The translations under genes and the position numbers were made by a program. DNA of 64,000 bases from an uncultured Lactobacillus sp. (GTDB lineage: Bacteria > Bacillota > Bacilli > Lactobacillales > Lactobacillaceae): NCBI GenBank assembly GCA_937874185.1, contig CALNAK010000014.1, positions 164,470 through 228,469 on the forward strand. Direction: 5' to 3'. Below are positions 8,759-16,819 of the stretch, in pieces (the stretch's first letter is position 1; every line of letters starts with the position of its first letter). Under the pieces are notes generated by a model. It worked only from the letters and a program-made list of their open reading frames with translations. It was not told where the DNA came from and searched no databases.

Positions 8759-9511
8759 CTATTCTGCAAATGTTCCTAATGAATCTAGGATTTCTTGATA
8801 ATACTCGGCACGTGATGAATCTTCTTTCTTCAATTCCTGACCAATTTCACCATCTTTGATGAAAAGAATACGATCACAGAAACTAGCTGAGAATGGATCA
8901 TGCGTTACAAGTAAAATTGAAACATTATCTTCACGATTGATTTTTGTCAATGTGTCTAACAATGCTCTAGCACTCTTAGAATCTAGTGCACCGGTTGGTT
9001 CATCACCAAAGACGATCGATGGTTCATGGACCAAAGCACGGGCAGCCGCAACACGTTGTTTTTGACCACCAGATAATTCTGTTGGATAGTGATTTAAAAT
9101 ATCAGTCAAACCTAATTTTTCAGAAATACTCATAACGGCTGGCTTAATTTTTTTAACAGACGCATTTTGTAAGGCTAATGGTAAAGCAATATTTTCATAG
9201 GCTGTTAAATTTTCTAGTAGATTGAAATCTTGAAAAATGAAACCAATCTTCTTAGAACGGAAATCAGCCATTTGATTGTTATTTAGTTTAGTAATATCTT
9301 GGCCAGCAATTTGAACTTGACCACTTGTAGGTGTGTCTAATGTAGATAGAATATTTAGAAGTGTTGTTTTACCTGATCCTGAAGCACCCATAATTCCAAC
9401 GAATTCGCCAGGTTTTACTTCAAAGTTAACATCAGATAAGGCCTTGAATTGTTTTTCTCCAGCCTTTCCATAAATCTTTTCAACATTTTTTACTTCAACG
9501 ATTTTTTGCAT
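8759..9511 (-). CDS. ABC transporter ATP-binding protein, BceA-like
   Basis: ATPase of 250 residues in the MacB/LolD/BceA group. Walker A GASGSGKTT is at about 42-50, the Q-loop is in IFQDFNLL, the signature is LSGGQKQRVAAARAL and Walker B is IVFGDEPTGALDS. The start has GGAGGG 8 bases upstream. It pairs with the FtsX-type permease immediately downstream. The promoter region carries a BceR-type palindrome. Function in peptide-antibiotic detoxification is inferred from the family. Confidence 0.88.
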   Translation of the reverse strand: MQKIVEVKNVEKIYGKAGEKQFKALSDVNFEVKPGEFVGIMGASGSGKTTLLNILSTLDTPTSGQVQIAGQDITKLNNNQMADFRSKKIGFIFQDFNLLENLTAYENIALPLALQNASVKKIKPAVMSISEKLGLTDILNHYPTELSGGQKQRVAAARALVHEPSIVFGDEPTGALDSKSARALLDTLTKINREDNVSILLVTHDPFSASFCDRILFIKDGEIGQELKKEDSSRAEYYQEILDSLGTFAE

Positions 9512-9586
9512 TTGAACTTCCCTCCATTTGATATATCTATCATAACTGCTCAGCTATTTTGGGTCGTTCGATTCTCCTTACATTTT

Positions 9587-9602
9587 CTTACACTTTTGTA
9601 AG
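9587..9602 (-). promoter_or_regulatory. BceR-type operator
   Basis: The palindrome CTTACAAAAGTGTAAG (minus strand) fits the known BceR recognition pattern TNACA-N4-TGTAA exactly. It lies about 80 bases before the start of the BceA-like gene. The cognate two-component genes are not in this window. Confidence 0.6.
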
Positions 9603-9705
9603 TCGTCGTTATATCGTAATATTTATTTATTACTAACCGCCGATATCAGCTAAGTATTAATATTTGTTGTACACTTAAAGGAAATGATTTAGAGGAGTGA
9701 TTCAA

Positions 9706-10557
9706 TTGAAGGATAAAATCACAGTAGTTTCTGACGTTCACGGTAATATCACTGCTCTAAAGGCTGTTTTGAATGATGCTGAAAAAAATAATGCCACCGA
9801 GGTTTGGTCTCTTGGCGACATTGCTATTGGTGGATCTTCAACTGAAGAATGTTTTCAACTATTGGATGAAGTTAATACGACCCAATATTTAATGGGTAAC
9901 TGGGAGTCTGCTTATCTTTCAGTCATTGCCACACAGAGCGTTGATTTGGATAATCCTAGCCAAATTTACTTTGCCAATCTAGTTCAGTATGAACGAGAAC
10001 ATTTCTCAGATATTCGTGAAAAACAAATCAAGAACCTTCCTATGATTGGTCAAAAGAAATTACAGGGACTTAACTTCTCATTAACACATAATTTACCTGA
10101 CTCAAATCGTGGCCATTCTCTCTTCGCTTTTCGGGAACAAAAGAACTTTGACGAATTAGATTTTGATAAAGACATGGACGTTGCACTCTATGGTCACACT
10201 CATACACCATTATGGCGTTTCACGACTGAAGGACAGATGATTCTAAATCCTGGTTCCGTTGGCCAACCTTGGTACAGTCGCAAAAAATTAATGCGCAACC
10301 GTGATGCCAGTTATCTACTATTAACTATAGTTGATGGAAAAATTGAAGATGTGGACTTCCGTCGGATTCCTTTTGATATTCAAGCTGAATTAAATCATGC
10401 CAAAAATTTAGGCTTCCCCTATCCTGAACTTTATAAAGAACTATTAACTACCGGCCACGCCTCAACTCATGACAGAGTTAAATTGGAAAAAATCAACCAA
10501 GAAAACAATTATCGTCAAAAGACTAAGAAGTTTCTTATTGACTTATCCAAGCAATAA
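9706..10557 (+). CDS. Calcineurin-type metallophosphoesterase
   Basis: Metallophosphoesterase of 283 residues (YfcE/MJ0936-like). Metal-binding motifs in order are SDVHGN (about residue 11), GDIAIGG, MGNWE, THNLPDS and GHTHTP, with the asparagine in the NPGSVGQP loop. I prefer TTG 9706 because GAGGAG ends 9 bases upstream; the GTG at 9697 would touch that site. Substrates of this family range from phosphodiesters to cyclic nucleotides and cannot be predicted here. The next gene, nrnA, is also a phosphoesterase; the pair may be co-transcribed (59 bases apart). Confidence 0.82.
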   Translation: MKDKITVVSDVHGNITALKAVLNDAEKNNATEVWSLGDIAIGGSSTEECFQLLDEVNTTQYLMGNWESAYLSVIATQSVDLDNPSQIYFANLVQYEREHFSDIREKQIKNLPMIGQKKLQGLNFSLTHNLPDSNRGHSLFAFREQKNFDELDFDKDMDVALYGHTHTPLWRFTTEGQMILNPGSVGQPWYSRKKLMRNRDASYLLLTIVDGKIEDVDFRRIPFDIQAELNHAKNLGFPYPELYKELLTTGHASTHDRVKLEKINQENNYRQKTKKFLIDLSKQ

Positions 10558-10616
10558 AGGTTAATTTGAACTAAAATTTATTACAAATAATTTGATAATT
10601 GTCGAGGAGTATTCTT

Positions 10617-11549
10617 ATGATTGACGACATTTTAAAAACAATTGAAAAATACAATAACATTATTATTCTAAGACATCAGAATCCTGATCCTGATGCCATT
10701 GGATCTCAAGCCGGTTTAGCCGCTATCTTAAAGGCCGAGTATCCTCAAAAGAATATCTATATAACAGGAATCGACTTACCTGTCCTCAATTGGATTGGCA
10801 AAATGCAGGTTATTCCTGCAGAAACTTTTAAAGATGCTTTGGTAATTGCGGTCGATACTGCTAATTCCAGACGAATTGATAATTGTGGCGACTATTTAAG
10901 GGCCGCCCAAATTATTAAAATTGATCATCATCCCAATGTTGATCCTTTTGGTGATATTAATTGGGTCGATGACTCTTTTTCTAGTTGTGCCGAAATGATT
11001 TTTTCATTTACAGAACAGATTCCTAATTTTAAACTGACTAAAGAAATTGCTGAAAAACTCTACGCTGGAATAATTGGCGATACGGTTCGCTTCTTAAATG
11101 GAGAAACTAGTTATCGTACATTAATTACTTCTGCCAAATTAGCCAAAACAGGCATCGATATTTCTAAAATAAGTTTGCACGAAGATGAAATGTCCCTTCA
11201 AGTAGCCCGTTTGGAAGCTTATATTTTGGAAAATCTCAAAATTACTGACTCCGGATTCGGCTATATTATTATTCGCAAAGATAAACTAGAGTCATTCAAT
11301 TTAGATGAGGGTGAACTTGACCATGCCGTTCCTCTAATAGGCCGCATCAACAAAGTTCACAACTGGATTGTCGTTAGTGAAAAGGACCCTAACCGATTCC
11401 GAGTTAATCTTCGTTCAAAGTGTGTATCTATTAACGACATTGCTGAAAAATACGGCGGTGGCGGGCATCCGTTGGCCAGTGGAGCTTACGTTGGCAGTAT
11501 GGATGAAGTTAATCGTTTAATTAGTGATATGGATAATTTGAATAAATAA
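10617..11549 (+). CDS. nrnA: Bifunctional oligoribonuclease / PAP phosphatase, NrnA-like
   Basis: DHH-family phosphoesterase of 310 residues. The N-terminal domain carries HQNPDPDAIGS (about residue 17), VAVDTAN and KIDHHPN, the Mn-binding DHH site. The C-terminal DHHA1 domain ends with YGGGGHPLASGA. The family degrades nanoRNA and linear dinucleotides such as pGpG or pApA and hydrolyses 3'-phosphoadenosine 5'-phosphate. The start is ATG 10617 with GAGGAGT 8 bases upstream. A strong terminator follows the stop. Confidence 0.88.
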   Translation: MIDDILKTIEKYNNIIILRHQNPDPDAIGSQAGLAAILKAEYPQKNIYITGIDLPVLNWIGKMQVIPAETFKDALVIAVDTANSRRIDNCGDYLRAAQIIKIDHHPNVDPFGDINWVDDSFSSCAEMIFSFTEQIPNFKLTKEIAEKLYAGIIGDTVRFLNGETSYRTLITSAKLAKTGIDISKISLHEDEMSLQVARLEAYILENLKITDSGFGYIIIRKDKLESFNLDEGELDHAVPLIGRINKVHNWIVVSEKDPNRFRVNLRSKCVSINDIAEKYGGGGHPLASGAYVGSMDEVNRLISDMDNLNK

Positions 11550-11562
11550 ACTTGTAGCAAAA

Positions 11563-11604
11563 TAAAAGACGACCACAATTCGTATTATGAATTGTGGTCG
11601 TCTT
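11563..11604. terminator. Bidirectional terminator between nrnA and the XRE gene
   Basis: A long stem (AAGACGACCACAATTC with GAATTGTGGTCGTCTT, loop GTATTAT) with A/T tracts on both sides. It ends nrnA and, on the minus strand, the XRE transcript with its structured 3' element. Confidence 0.9.
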
Positions 11605-11632
11605 GCGTTAATACTCGAATTTTGACGATGTT

Positions 11633-11755
11633 CTAAACGAGTTACGAGCAACAGATTCCTGTGCTTTGCTACAGACTAGAAATCGCACGCAGAATCGCGT
11701 GCAATTCCTAGCCTTAGGCAAATGCTCAGAATCTAACCGTTGCTCTCCACTCTCT
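11633..11755 (-). repeat. Family B structured 3'-end element, copy 1
   Basis: Read on the minus strand it starts GAGAGTGGAGAGCAACGG and ends near GTAACTCGTTT. Outer arms GAGCAAC/GTTGCTC and AGATTC/GAATCT close a long interrupted hairpin with a central stem GCACGC/GCGTGC. The layout (GAGAG-GGAG, then GAGCATT, central hairpin, returning arm, CTCGTTT) is shared with copies at 38396, 39049, 48213 and 53097. This copy overlaps the last codons and the stop of the XRE gene. Confidence 0.6.
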
Positions 11756-12620
11756 TATCTCTTCTATCATAGAGCGTTTCAACAACATTTTTATTATCAC
11801 GGACTAAAGTAGCCACATCTTGCGGATCAATAAATTCAAAATTCTTCCGTTTAAGGAAAGTAAGAATTGTCGTTAGAATTTTTCGTTCGTTAGTATCTTT
11901 CCAATAATACGCATTCAAATTTAGATAGACTTCCTCATTATCTTTAGTAGTTATTTTAAGATAAAAATTCTCCATCGTATGTGTCGACATTCTACTTCCA
12001 CCGCCACCACCGTTGAACGATAACTCCTTTGAAGGATTGTAACCTAATAGATTTACAATAACTTCAATGCTCTTAATATCTTTATATGATAAGAAGTTTC
12101 TGGACCCAAGATGAAATATTCCCTCAATAGGAAGAATTATTGATTTGAATCCACCATAAACATCTTCATTATCAGTTGGATAATTTAGCCCAGATTTTTC
12201 CAAAGACCAGTACGTATAATAACGTTTGAAATCAAATGGAGAAAACCAAGCTACTAGAATATAACCTAATACTGCTCCGCCGATAGCATTGATTACGGTT
12301 AATAACACAGTTCTACCAAACAACGTAGATTGTATTATTGCCACTAATAACATGATAAAAACGATTATCAACAAGGGCCACTTATTCTTTGGTTTGCCAT
12401 AATTAAATGGAAAATGTAGATAAGGTTCACCCGTAATTAATTCGTCCAAAGATATATCCAACATCCCACTAAGTGAAATCAAATTATCAATACTGGGTAA
12501 ATTTTCACCTGTTTCCCACTTAGAGATAGATTGTCTGGAAATACTTAGCGCACTGGCTAATTGTTCCTGAGATAAATCATTTTGTTTCCGATATTTAACG
12601 ATATTCTTAGCTAACCCCAT
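11733..12620 (-). CDS. XRE-family regulator fused to a two-helix membrane domain and a PH-like tail
   Basis: Protein of 295 residues. Residues 5-60 are a Cro/CI helix-turn-helix (DLSQEQLASALSISRQSISKWETGENLP). Two membrane helices follow at about 82-130. The C-terminal domain (about 145-270) has the order YW..L..G..Y...IKSIEV...L.I.TKD.EEVYLNL, the same order as the 200-residue membrane proteins at 12744, 21056, 27935 and 28659. Last residues RVESNG are encoded by a repeat element. It is probably a membrane-tethered transcription factor; ligand and targets are unknown. ATG 12620 has AAGGGG upstream. Confidence 0.75.
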   Translation of the reverse strand: MGLAKNIVKYRKQNDLSQEQLASALSISRQSISKWETGENLPSIDNLISLSGMLDISLDELITGEPYLHFPFNYGKPKNKWPLLIIVFIMLLVAIIQSTLFGRTVLLTVINAIGGAVLGYILVAWFSPFDFKRYYTYWSLEKSGLNYPTDNEDVYGGFKSIILPIEGIFHLGSRNFLSYKDIKSIEVIVNLLGYNPSKELSFNGGGGGSRMSTHTMENFYLKITTKDNEEVYLNLNAYYWKDTNERKILTTILTFLKRKNFEFIDPQDVATLVRDNKNVVETLYDRRDKRVESNG

Positions 12621-12693
12621 CTAACTTTCCCCTTTTTATCCAATAAGTAAATTATACTCATTAATACAATTTATATGAATTCGATTACAAATA

Positions 12694-12727
12694 AAATCCA
12701 TTGATCTGAGGGGGGATCAATGGATTT
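12694..12727. terminator. Terminator after the first small membrane paralogue
   Basis: A 13-bp perfect stem AAATCCATTGATC/GATCAATGGATTT with an 8-base G-rich loop, directly after the minus-strand gene at 12744-13337. Confidence 0.88.
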
Positions 12728-12743
12728 TTTTCAATGTCGAAAA

Positions 12744-13337
12744 TTAATAACTGAACTTCAAAGCATGATCAGTTTTATCTACAACTTGAATATCAGAGTC
12801 ATCTAATTTTTTAAACAATTTATCTAATTTAGAAACAATATTTTTCCTATCCCAAACAAAATCACGTGCTGCACTAACATTGAATGATGAGCCATCTTTT
12901 AACGTGAAGGTCAGATCAATAGGATTACGAATAACAGAGATTATGGAAGTTAAAATTGCCAAGTATCCTGTATATGGTATAGCAAGTGGTATCTCTTTAA
13001 ATTTGCCCAAGTTACCAGTGACTGTAACTGATTTAATTGAATCAAGTTTAACTGACTGCATAGGAACCGAGAATGGTGCTATTAACATTAAAGTCTTCTT
13101 ACCCTTATTCGTCATATCACTATATTTGATAGTCTTTTCGTCAACTTCCCAGTAATTAAACATTGTTGGTAGTATTCTCCAGTAGTATCCAAATAGGATC
13201 CATAAGAATAACAGGATACCTAAAAAGATTGAAAGTATAGGCTTAGAGAATATCAAGGTTATCAAAAATAATAATACTCCATAAAATAAACTAAAAACTA
13301 ATGGTCTATAGTTAATTCTTTTACCGAACTTTAGCAT
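12744..13337 (-). CDS. Two-helix membrane protein of an expanded family, copy 1
   Basis: Unrecognised protein of 197 residues. It begins MLKFGKRINYRP and has two membrane helices at about 14-60. A soluble tail follows with YWE.DE.TIKYSDMTN, then LDSIKSVTVTGNLGK, and near the end LTFTLKDGSSFNVSAARDFV followed by a lysine-rich helix. Four copies occur in this window (12744, 21056, 27935, 28659), about 30-60 percent alike by eye. The tail looks like a PH-like domain (membrane-bound sensor or immunity protein), which is inference. ATG 13337 has GAAAGAGG upstream; a longer frame to 13385 lacks one. Confidence 0.7.
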   Translation of the reverse strand: MLKFGKRINYRPLVFSLFYGVLLFLITLIFSKPILSIFLGILLFLWILFGYYWRILPTMFNYWEVDEKTIKYSDMTNKGKKTLMLIAPFSVPMQSVKLDSIKSVTVTGNLGKFKEIPLAIPYTGYLAILTSIISVIRNPIDLTFTLKDGSSFNVSAARDFVWDRKNIVSKLDKLFKKLDDSDIQVVDKTDHALKFSY

Positions 13338-13362
13338 AATAATTATCCTCTTTCCAAAATCA

Positions 13363-13413
13363 TTATTTGAGATTAGATTTAACAAAACAACCTGTTTGTG
13401 TCATTTTGCTCAT
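13363..13413 (-). CDS. Possible leader peptide upstream of membrane paralogue 1
   Basis: A 16-codon frame (MSKMTQTGCFVKSNLK) lies between a TATAAT box on the minus strand (13431-13436) and the gene at 12744-13337, with AAAGAGG just before it. It could be a translated leader or chance. No similar peptide was seen before the other copies. Confidence 0.25.
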   Translation of the reverse strand: MSKMTQTGCFVKSNLK

Positions 13414-13544
13414 CCTCTTTTCACAACTAAATTATAGGGACGAAGCCCGGTATAATGCACGCACTTATCGGTTGCACCGTTATATAACGATTATTGAATT
13501 ACGCAATAATCTGGCCTTGTCACTAGCTTGTGACAAATTGATCA

Positions 13545-13573
13545 TTAACTGTGTAACCGTTTGCAAATATACT
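13545..13573 (+). promoter_or_regulatory. PTS promoter with CcpA (cre) site
   Basis: TTAACT and TATACT are separated by 17 bases. Between them lies GTGTAACCGTTTGCA (13551-13565), matching the cre consensus WTGNAANCGNWNNCW except for the first base. Binding there should block RNA polymerase, i.e. carbon catabolite repression of the PTS operon. Confidence 0.6.
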
Positions 13574-13609
13574 GTATTTGTAATCAAGATTCGAGAGGAG
13601 TTAATACTC

Positions 13610-14056
13610 ATGGAAATATTCAATTTAGAACATATAAATATGGATTTAAAAGGTAACGAACAAAAGGAAGTTCTTTCATCATTAGCTGACCTTGCATCAA
13701 GTCTAGATATTGTTGGAGATAAAGATACATTAGTCAACGACTACCTTGAAAGAGAAAAGGAATCAACTACTGGCTTTGGTAATGGTGTAGCTATTCCTCA
13801 TGCACGTTCTAACAATATTAAGGAAGCTGCCATTCTATTTGGTAGAACTGATTCAGATATTGAATGGGATTCTCTTGATGGAAAACCAGTAAATACCTTC
13901 ATTAGTTTATTAGTTCCAAATGATCAAGGAGACACACATTTGAAATTATTAGCTCAACTAAGTCGTAAACTAGTCCACAAAGATTTTGTAAATATCTTGA
14001 AGACTGGTACTAAAGAAGAAGTATTCGAAGCAATTAACGATATTGTAAGTAAATAA
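13610..14056 (+). CDS. PTS fructose-type EIIA component
   Basis: EIIA of the fructose/mannitol (PTS-EIIA-2) family, 148 residues. The phosphorylated histidine is His64 in NGVAIPHARS. ATG 13610 is chosen because GAGAGGAG lies 9 bases upstream; the frame is open back to 13367, but that part has low coding quality and runs through the promoter. It passes phosphate from HPr to the EIIB domain of the next gene, 24 bases downstream. Confidence 0.88.
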   Translation: MEIFNLEHINMDLKGNEQKEVLSSLADLASSLDIVGDKDTLVNDYLEREKESTTGFGNGVAIPHARSNNIKEAAILFGRTDSDIEWDSLDGKPVNTFISLLVPNDQGDTHLKLLAQLSRKLVHKDFVNILKTGTKEEVFEAINDIVSK

Positions 14057-14080
14057 TAATAATCTATGGGAGATTAAATT

Positions 14081-15523
14081 ATGACAAAAATAGTAGCTGT
14101 AACTAATTGTCCAGCTGGTATTGCCCATACATATATGGTAGCCGAAGCTATTTCCGAAAAAGCTAAATCACTTGGCTATGAAGTCCATGTTGAAACACAG
14201 GGTGCTAGCGGGGTCGAAGACAAACTAACTCCAGAACAAATTGCTGATGCTGACTACGTTATCTTGGCAATTGGTAAAGGTTTAACTGACCATGACAAGG
14301 AACGTTTCAACCAGAAAAAAGTTGTTGAACTACCTGTTTCTGAAGCTCTGAAACATATCGATACATTGTTTGATGATTTGGAATCAAATTCTCATGTAAT
14401 GTCATCTTCTAACGTAAAACTTGGCGGTGACCAAGAAGCAGTTACTGAAGGTGTTATGAGTTACCTAATGGCCGGTGTTTCTGCAGCACTTCCATTCGTT
14501 ATCGGTGGTGGTCTTCTAGTAGCTATTGGTAGCATGATGGTTCAATTCGGAATGCCAAATATTGCTCTAGCAAAAGGAACTGCTCCTTCTATTGCTTGGG
14601 TTATCACTAGCATTGGTAATTTAGGATTCCAATTCATGATTCCTATCATGGGTGCTTATATTGCTTATGCAATTGCTGACAAACCAGCCTTTGCTCCAGC
14701 TTTCCTTGTAACATTTTTAGCCAATGATACAGATTTATTGGGTACTAAATCTGGTGCTGGTTTCTTAGGTGCCATCGTTATTGGTTTATCAATTGGTTAT
14801 TTTGTTAAGTACTTCAAGAAACTCAAACTTGGCAAGAATTTCCAATCAGTTCTTGGCTACATGATCATTCCGTTCGTAACGCTATTAGTCTTCGGATTAT
14901 TAACATATTATCTAATTGGACCTGCAATGGCCTGGTTGATGACTGTTCTTCTATCATTCCTACAAAACATCCCTACTTCAATGAAACTAGTTGGTGGTTT
15001 CATCGTTGGTGCCATGTTGGCATTTGATATGGGTGGTCCTATCAACAAGACTGCTTGGTTCTTCAGTTTCTCACTTCTAAGTTCAGGTGTTTTCAACTGG
15101 TACGGTATTGTCGGTGTTGTAACTTTGCTCCCACCTATGGCTGCTGCTATTGCAACATGGATCAAACCAAGTATCTTCTCTAAACAAGAACGTGCCGCAA
15201 GTTGGAGTTCATTCATTGTTGGTATGACTGTCGCAACTGAACCTGCTATCCCTTACGCATTGGCTGCGCCACTTCCAATGATTACCGCTAACACATTAGC
15301 TGGTGGTATCACAGGTGCTATCACAATTCTCCTAAATGTTGAACGTACTGCTCCTGGTATTGGTATCTTCGATCCATTACTAGGTCTTGAATCTCCATGG
15401 TATTGGTTCTACTTATGTGTAGCTATTGGTCTATTCTTAAATGTTTCCTTCATCATTATTTTCAAGAGCATGTGGTTAAAACGCAAGGCAGAAAAAGAAG
15501 CTAAGGAACAAGCTGCCGCATAA
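14081..15523 (+). CDS. PTS fructose-type EIIBC component
   Basis: EIIBC of 480 residues. The EIIB-fructose domain at 1-100 has the phospho-cysteine Cys10 in TNCPAGIAHTYM. The EIIC domain at 120-470 has about nine membrane segments and the family stretch GGPINKTAW, plus ATEPAIPYAL. FruA in many Firmicutes carries IIABC in one chain; here IIA is separate. Fructose or a related hexose is the likely sugar. A MalY-like lyase and a PTS-type regulator lie downstream; this recalls the malX-malY pairing of enterobacteria. Confidence 0.88.
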   Translation: MTKIVAVTNCPAGIAHTYMVAEAISEKAKSLGYEVHVETQGASGVEDKLTPEQIADADYVILAIGKGLTDHDKERFNQKKVVELPVSEALKHIDTLFDDLESNSHVMSSSNVKLGGDQEAVTEGVMSYLMAGVSAALPFVIGGGLLVAIGSMMVQFGMPNIALAKGTAPSIAWVITSIGNLGFQFMIPIMGAYIAYAIADKPAFAPAFLVTFLANDTDLLGTKSGAGFLGAIVIGLSIGYFVKYFKKLKLGKNFQSVLGYMIIPFVTLLVFGLLTYYLIGPAMAWLMTVLLSFLQNIPTSMKLVGGFIVGAMLAFDMGGPINKTAWFFSFSLLSSGVFNWYGIVGVVTLLPPMAAAIATWIKPSIFSKQERAASWSSFIVGMTVATEPAIPYALAAPLPMITANTLAGGITGAITILLNVERTAPGIGIFDPLLGLESPWYWFYLCVAIGLFLNVSFIIIFKSMWLKRKAEKEAKEQAAA

Positions 15524-15564
15524 TAATTGGAGGCTGAAATATAAACTCTCTTCTCTAAATAGTA

Positions 15565-15602
15565 AAACGCCGTCAATTCAAGATACGAATTGGCGGTATT
15601 TT
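15565..15602 (+). terminator. Terminator after the EIIBC gene
   Basis: CCGTCAATTC pairs with GAATTGGCGG, loop of 7, then TATTTTA. It separates the PTS genes from the MalY-like gene, which may still be reached by readthrough. Confidence 0.75.
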
Positions 15603-15647
15603 ACATTAATGGCTAAAATTTTATTCTCTTTTTGAAAGGATCTTAAC

Positions 15648-16814
15648 ATGAAAACTTATGATTTTGACAAAGTAATTGATAGAAAAAATACTTACAGCAC
15701 CCAATGGGACTATATTGGTGACCGTTTTGGTCGAGACGACATTCTACCATTCTCAATTTCTGACACTGATTTTGCCGTTCCCGACTCAGTTCAAACAGCT
15801 TTAAAGAAACGCATTGAACACCCTATTTACGGCTATTCACGTTGGAACCATGATGATTATAAAAATAGTATCGTCTATTGGTTCAATAACAAAGATAATG
15901 CTGAGGTAGATCCTAATTGGGTTGTTTACAGTCCGAGTGTTGTTTTTAGTATCGCTACTTTCATAAGATTATTATCCGAGCCTAATCAAACGGTGGCCAC
16001 TTTCACACCAATGTATGACGCTTTTTACAAAGTTATTGAAGCAAATGAACGTAATCTTGCTCCAATTAGACTTGGTAGTGCTCAACAAGGATATTCCATT
16101 GATTGGGACAGTTTAGAAACTGTTTTAGCACAACCACAAACAAGAATTTTTCTCCTAACCAATCCACACAACCCAACCGGTAAAGTTTTCTCAGCTGATG
16201 AATTGTCACAACTAAGTAAACTCTGTAAAAAATATGATGTCTTTCTAATTTCTGACGATATTCATAAGGATATTGTCTATCCTGGATCAAGTTATACGCC
16301 AATCACCAGCGTTACAACCGAGAATGTAGTCCTTTGTTGTTCTGGTTCAAAAACTTTTAATACACCCGGATTGATTGGTTCATATATCTTAATTCCTGAC
16401 GATAAATTACGCGAAAAATTCTTAGTTGAACTTAAAGCCAAAAACGCCCTCTCATCTGTAAGCATTCTTGGTATGTATTCTCAAATGGCGGCTTATAGTG
16501 AAGATGGTTTAACCTATGCTTCACAATTGGTAAAATATACTGATAGCAGTATGGATCTAATCAAGGGTTTCTTAGATAAGAACTTACCAGAATTCAACTT
16601 TGTTAAACCTAGTGCGACATATCTAGCTTGGATTGATGTTTCAAAGATCGATTTGACGATGGACGAATTACAAGACAAATTGATCAATGTTGGTAAAGTC
16701 GGCATCATGCCAGGTACAACATATGGCGATAGTAATTATCTTAGAATGAATATTGCATGTCCTAAATCCAAACTTGAGGAGGGATTAAAGAGGTTGAAGG
16801 CTAGCTTCGACTGA
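15648..16814 (+). CDS. MalY/PatB-family PLP aminotransferase (cystathionine beta-lyase type)
   Basis: Fold-type I PLP enzyme of 388 residues. Visible motifs are ISDTDFAVP at the N-terminus, LLTNPHNPTGKVF (about residue 167), the PLP aspartate in ISDDIHKDIV, and the Schiff-base lysine in CSGSKTFN (about residue 233). Members cleave cystathionine or cysteine conjugates with C-S lyase activity. The stop is followed 5 bases later by the regulator gene. AAAGGA stands before the ATG. Link to the PTS genes is by position only. Confidence 0.87.
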   Translation: MKTYDFDKVIDRKNTYSTQWDYIGDRFGRDDILPFSISDTDFAVPDSVQTALKKRIEHPIYGYSRWNHDDYKNSIVYWFNNKDNAEVDPNWVVYSPSVVFSIATFIRLLSEPNQTVATFTPMYDAFYKVIEANERNLAPIRLGSAQQGYSIDWDSLETVLAQPQTRIFLLTNPHNPTGKVFSADELSQLSKLCKKYDVFLISDDIHKDIVYPGSSYTPITSVTTENVVLCCSGSKTFNTPGLIGSYILIPDDKLREKFLVELKAKNALSSVSILGMYSQMAAYSEDGLTYASQLVKYTDSSMDLIKGFLDKNLPEFNFVKPSATYLAWIDVSKIDLTMDELQDKLINVGKVGIMPGTTYGDSNYLRMNIACPKSKLEEGLKRLKASFD

Positions 16815-16819
16815 TAATT

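Noticed and set aside
13367..13609. N-terminal extension of the EIIA gene (81 extra codons)
   Set aside because: It runs through the promoter and cre site, has no ribosome site, and the EIIA domain starts normally at ATG 13610.
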